This document shows positions 62,162-64,000 of a stretch of DNA of 64,000 nucleotides, in pieces; position 1 is the first letter of the stretch; each line of letters opens with the position of its first letter. The notes beneath the pieces were generated by a model that was not told where the DNA came from, ran no database searches, and was given only the letters and a program-made list of their open reading frames with translations. The translations under genes were made by a program, and so were the position numbers. Origin of the DNA: CAZFBA01 sp964517135 (GTDB lineage: Bacteria; Cyanobacteriota; Vampirovibrionia; JBFMGH01); contig CAZFBA010000008.1 in the NCBI GenBank assembly GCA_964517135.1, forward strand, positions 1 to 64,000, written 5' to 3'.

Positions 62162-63229
62162 ATGAGCAAGTTTTTTACACCACTAATTGAATACTATAAA
62201 GAATACTTACCCGTAACAGACAAAACACCTGTTGTGACTATAAATGAGGGTTTTACGCCTCTTATAAAGGCTGACAAAATAGCAGAAAAGACAGGCATAA
62301 AGGGGCTTAATCTTTATTTAAAGTATGATGGAGCAAACCCTACAGGCAGTTTTAAAGATCGTGGCATGACCATGGCAATAAGTAAAGCCCTGGAAGAAGG
62401 GTCAAAAGCTGTTATGTGTGCCAGTACAGGCAATACAAGTGCTTCTGCGGCTGCTTTTAGTGCAAAAGCAGGGCTTAAGTGTTATGTGCTTATACCTGAT
62501 GGTTATATCGCTCTGGGTAAGCTTTCACAGGCAATGCTGTATGGTGCAGATATTATAGCTATACAGGGTAATTTTGATGAAGCTCTCGAAATAGTACTTG
62601 AGCTGACAGATAATTATCCTGTTACGCTTGTAAATTCTTTGAATCCTTATCGTATAGATGGCCAACAAACTGCTGCACTTGAGGTTTGTGACTGTCTGGG
62701 GCATGCTCCAGACTACTTATGTATTCCTGTTGGCAATGCAGGTAATATTACAGCCTACTGGAAAGGCTTTAATACATACTTTAATGCTGGAAAAATACCT
62801 CAGAAACCAAGAATGTTTGGCTTTGAGGCTGAAGGTGCTGCTGCAATTGTCAAAGGAGAGAGAATTTATAAGCCTGAAACCATTGCTACAGCTATTAGGA
62901 TAGGTAATCCTGCAAGCTGGAAATCTGCAGTAGCAGCAGCTGAAGAATCTTGCGGGCAGATTGATTATGTGACAGACCAGCAAATTATTAATGCTTATAG
63001 AGATCTTGCCAGACTTGAAGGGGTTTTCTGTGAACCTGCCAGTGCTGCAAGTGTTGCAGGACTTTATAAGGCAGCATGTGAAGGTAAAATACAGGAAGGG
63101 TCAACAATTGTATGTGTTCTGACGGGTAATGGCTTGAAAGATCCTGATTGTGCTATTAATAACTCTAATTGTGAAGTCAAGAAAGCCTCTTCTAATATTT
63201 CTGACATCAAAAACCTTCTTAAACTCTAA
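62162..63229 (+). CDS. thrC: Threonine synthase
   Basis: A PLP enzyme that converts O-phosphohomoserine to threonine. The PLP lysine is in NPTGSFKDRGMTMAI (about residue 63), the phosphate-binding loop is PVGNAGNITAYW, and MCASTGNTSASAAAFSAKAG and the late CVLTGNGLKDPD fit. At 355 residues it is the shorter class common in Cyanobacteria, Bacillota and Actinobacteria. AAGGAAAA is the ribosome site. With hom it forms a two-gene threonine operon; thrB was not found here. Confidence 0.96.
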   Translation: MSKFFTPLIEYYKEYLPVTDKTPVVTINEGFTPLIKADKIAEKTGIKGLNLYLKYDGANPTGSFKDRGMTMAISKALEEGSKAVMCASTGNTSASAAAFSAKAGLKCYVLIPDGYIALGKLSQAMLYGADIIAIQGNFDEALEIVLELTDNYPVTLVNSLNPYRIDGQQTAALEVCDCLGHAPDYLCIPVGNAGNITAYWKGFNTYFNAGKIPQKPRMFGFEAEGAAAIVKGERIYKPETIATAIRIGNPASWKSAVAAAEESCGQIDYVTDQQIINAYRDLARLEGVFCEPASAASVAGLYKAACEGKIQEGSTIVCVLTGNGLKDPDCAINNSNCEVKKASSNISDIKNLLKL

Positions 63230-63473
63230 TTAGAGCTATTTTTGTTGTGAAAATACTCATCATGTGTTGGTTGCCTTAAAGTAAATCTATGTATTTCTTT
63301 TTAATATTGTATCTTTCAATATGAGTCTTCTGTATAGTTTGTGGCCAGGTGCGTTTATTCCTTTGTAACGCTTTTATTAAAAATTTGCAGTTTTTACAAC
63401 AACCATTAAAATTATATTGAAGGTTTAAAAACCTGTAGTTTGTTAGCTGGATGCAGTAAAAACAGGTAATCAA

Positions 63474-64000
63474 TTGAGTAATAACTGGTTAGAGCTAAGA
63501 GAAGCGACGCAAGAGCTTGATATGGAGCTTGAGTATCTTTGTGAACTGGTAATTAACGGTCAGGTAAGAACAACAACAGATAAGGATAGGCTATTGATTG
63601 ATTTGACCAGTGTGCCGATTGTTGATGAAAGAGATAATCTTCTTGATGCAGAGCAGTATGACTCACTTGAACAGGAAGTAGAATCTTTAAAACTTGAATG
63701 TGCTTGGCTTAAATCTGAAAATATGAGAAGTGACCGTATTATCAATGAATATTTTGATAAATTTACTGATTTAAAGAAGATTCAGGAAGAACTTGTTCAG
63801 ATTATCAATCAGCAGTCAGAAATTATAAGAGAATTAAAGGGATATTCTAAGCCAAAAAAGCAAAACATTAAAAAAGTTAAACCGAAAAGGAATTCAGTTC
63901 TATCTTTGTGGATGTTTTTTCCTATTGCAGGTCTTTTTCTGACAGCGTTTATAGAAGTTGTTAGAACCTATCAGATCAGCAATGTCTCTGATTTCCTGAA
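63474..64000 (+). CDS. Partial membrane-anchored coiled-coil protein (runs off the edge)
   Basis: A frame opens with TTG at 63474 (AGGT upstream) and stays open to the end of the window, giving 175 codons. The N-terminus (NWLELREATQELDMELEYLC, ELVINGQVRTTTD) looks like a small DNA-binding or MerR/excisionase-like winged helix; then a coiled coil (about 65-130), a basic linker (KPKKQNIKKVKPKRNSV) and a membrane segment (LSLWMFFPIAGLFLTAFIEV) near 150-168. HTH plus coiled coil plus membrane anchor is only a reading of the layout. The C-terminus is missing. Confidence 0.65.
   Translation, partial: MSNNWLELREATQELDMELEYLCELVINGQVRTTTDKDRLLIDLTSVPIVDERDNLLDAEQYDSLEQEVESLKLECAWLKSENMRSDRIINEYFDKFTDLKKIQEELVQIINQQSEIIRELKGYSKPKKQNIKKVKPKRNSVLSLWMFFPIAGLFLTAFIEVVRTYQISNVSDFL

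Noticed and set aside
63222..63250. Terminator after thrC (CTCTAATTAGAG then TTTTT)
   Set aside because: The stem is only 4 bp and overlaps the stop codon; too weak to call.
63276..63473. Minus-strand frame of 65 codons between thrC and the edge gene
   Set aside because: No ribosome site and unlikely composition; probably chance.
1..64000. Novel defence island, prophage, toxin-antitoxin pair or secondary-metabolite cluster
   Set aside because: I looked for integrases, transposases, restriction or Cas proteins, NRPS/PKS modules and toxin-antitoxin pairs and saw none; the content is core genes plus envelope and secreted proteins.

Overview
The window is AT-rich, gene-dense bacterial chromosome with no photosynthesis genes, no rRNA and no phage or IS element. 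I think it comes from a non-photosynthetic relative of Cyanobacteria (Melainabacteria/Vampirovibrionia type), at moderate confidence. Pointers are the cyanobacterial look of SMC (Walker B FDEVDMHLDG) and ScpA (KLDPWNI near its start), a short ribosomal protein S1 with four S1 domains, the neighbourhood lysA-cdaA-cobO-uppS, two pentapeptide-repeat proteins and many TPR proteins. The placement rests on gene content read by eye, not on a search.

Layout. 1-12,000, mostly minus strand: a large secreted TPR protein, an AI-2E-type transporter, the smc-scpA-scpB condensin operon with a clear promoter, a nitroreductase, a STAS protein and a small XRE regulator operon. 12,000-20,500: an RpoD-family sigma factor, rpsA, the operon alcohol dehydrogenase-small secreted protein-maf, two small Cys-containing proteins, hpf, and an orphan NfnA/SudB-like flavoprotein. 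20,500-25,500: a translationally coupled operon (TPR protein, methyltransferase, PanE-like protein) and a nucleotidyltransferase fused to a kinase-like domain that appears inactive. 25,500-27,000: tRNA-Asn, a near-consensus Fur box on a promoter in a gene-free stretch (candidate iron-regulated small RNA), and a truncated sbcD remnant.

27,400-29,500: a Gln/Pro-rich repeat protein whose 45-bp tandem repeat broke the assembly (100 N placeholder). 30,000-38,500: lysA-cdaA, cobO, then uppS-rdgB followed by a 1,111-residue secreted protein with six copies of one beta-rich domain. 38,500-44,500: rel, a DUF167 gene, and a five-gene operon (pentapeptide protein, acylphosphatase, secreted protein, thioredoxin reductase, pentapeptide protein). 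44,800-52,800: a TPR-matrixin protein whose catalytic Glu is Gln, the operon ruvB-yibE/F-dinG, two secreted thioredoxin-like proteins and miaB. 52,800-60,700: histidine kinase, response regulator and GH8 glucanase apparently in one operon, a ModA-like binding protein, a TSUP transporter, an M23 peptidase and a methyltransferase. 60,800-64,000: hom-thrC with a good sigma70-type promoter, then a gene running off the edge.

Functionally the window mixes housekeeping genes (chromosome segregation, stringent response, c-di-AMP, lysine/threonine synthesis, recombination, tRNA modification) with a large secreted or envelope set. The points most worth checking are the Fur-box RNA candidate, the two apparent pseudoenzymes, the GH8/two-component operon, and a 12-bp palindromic motif (AATACATATGTA) that recurs far more often than base composition predicts.
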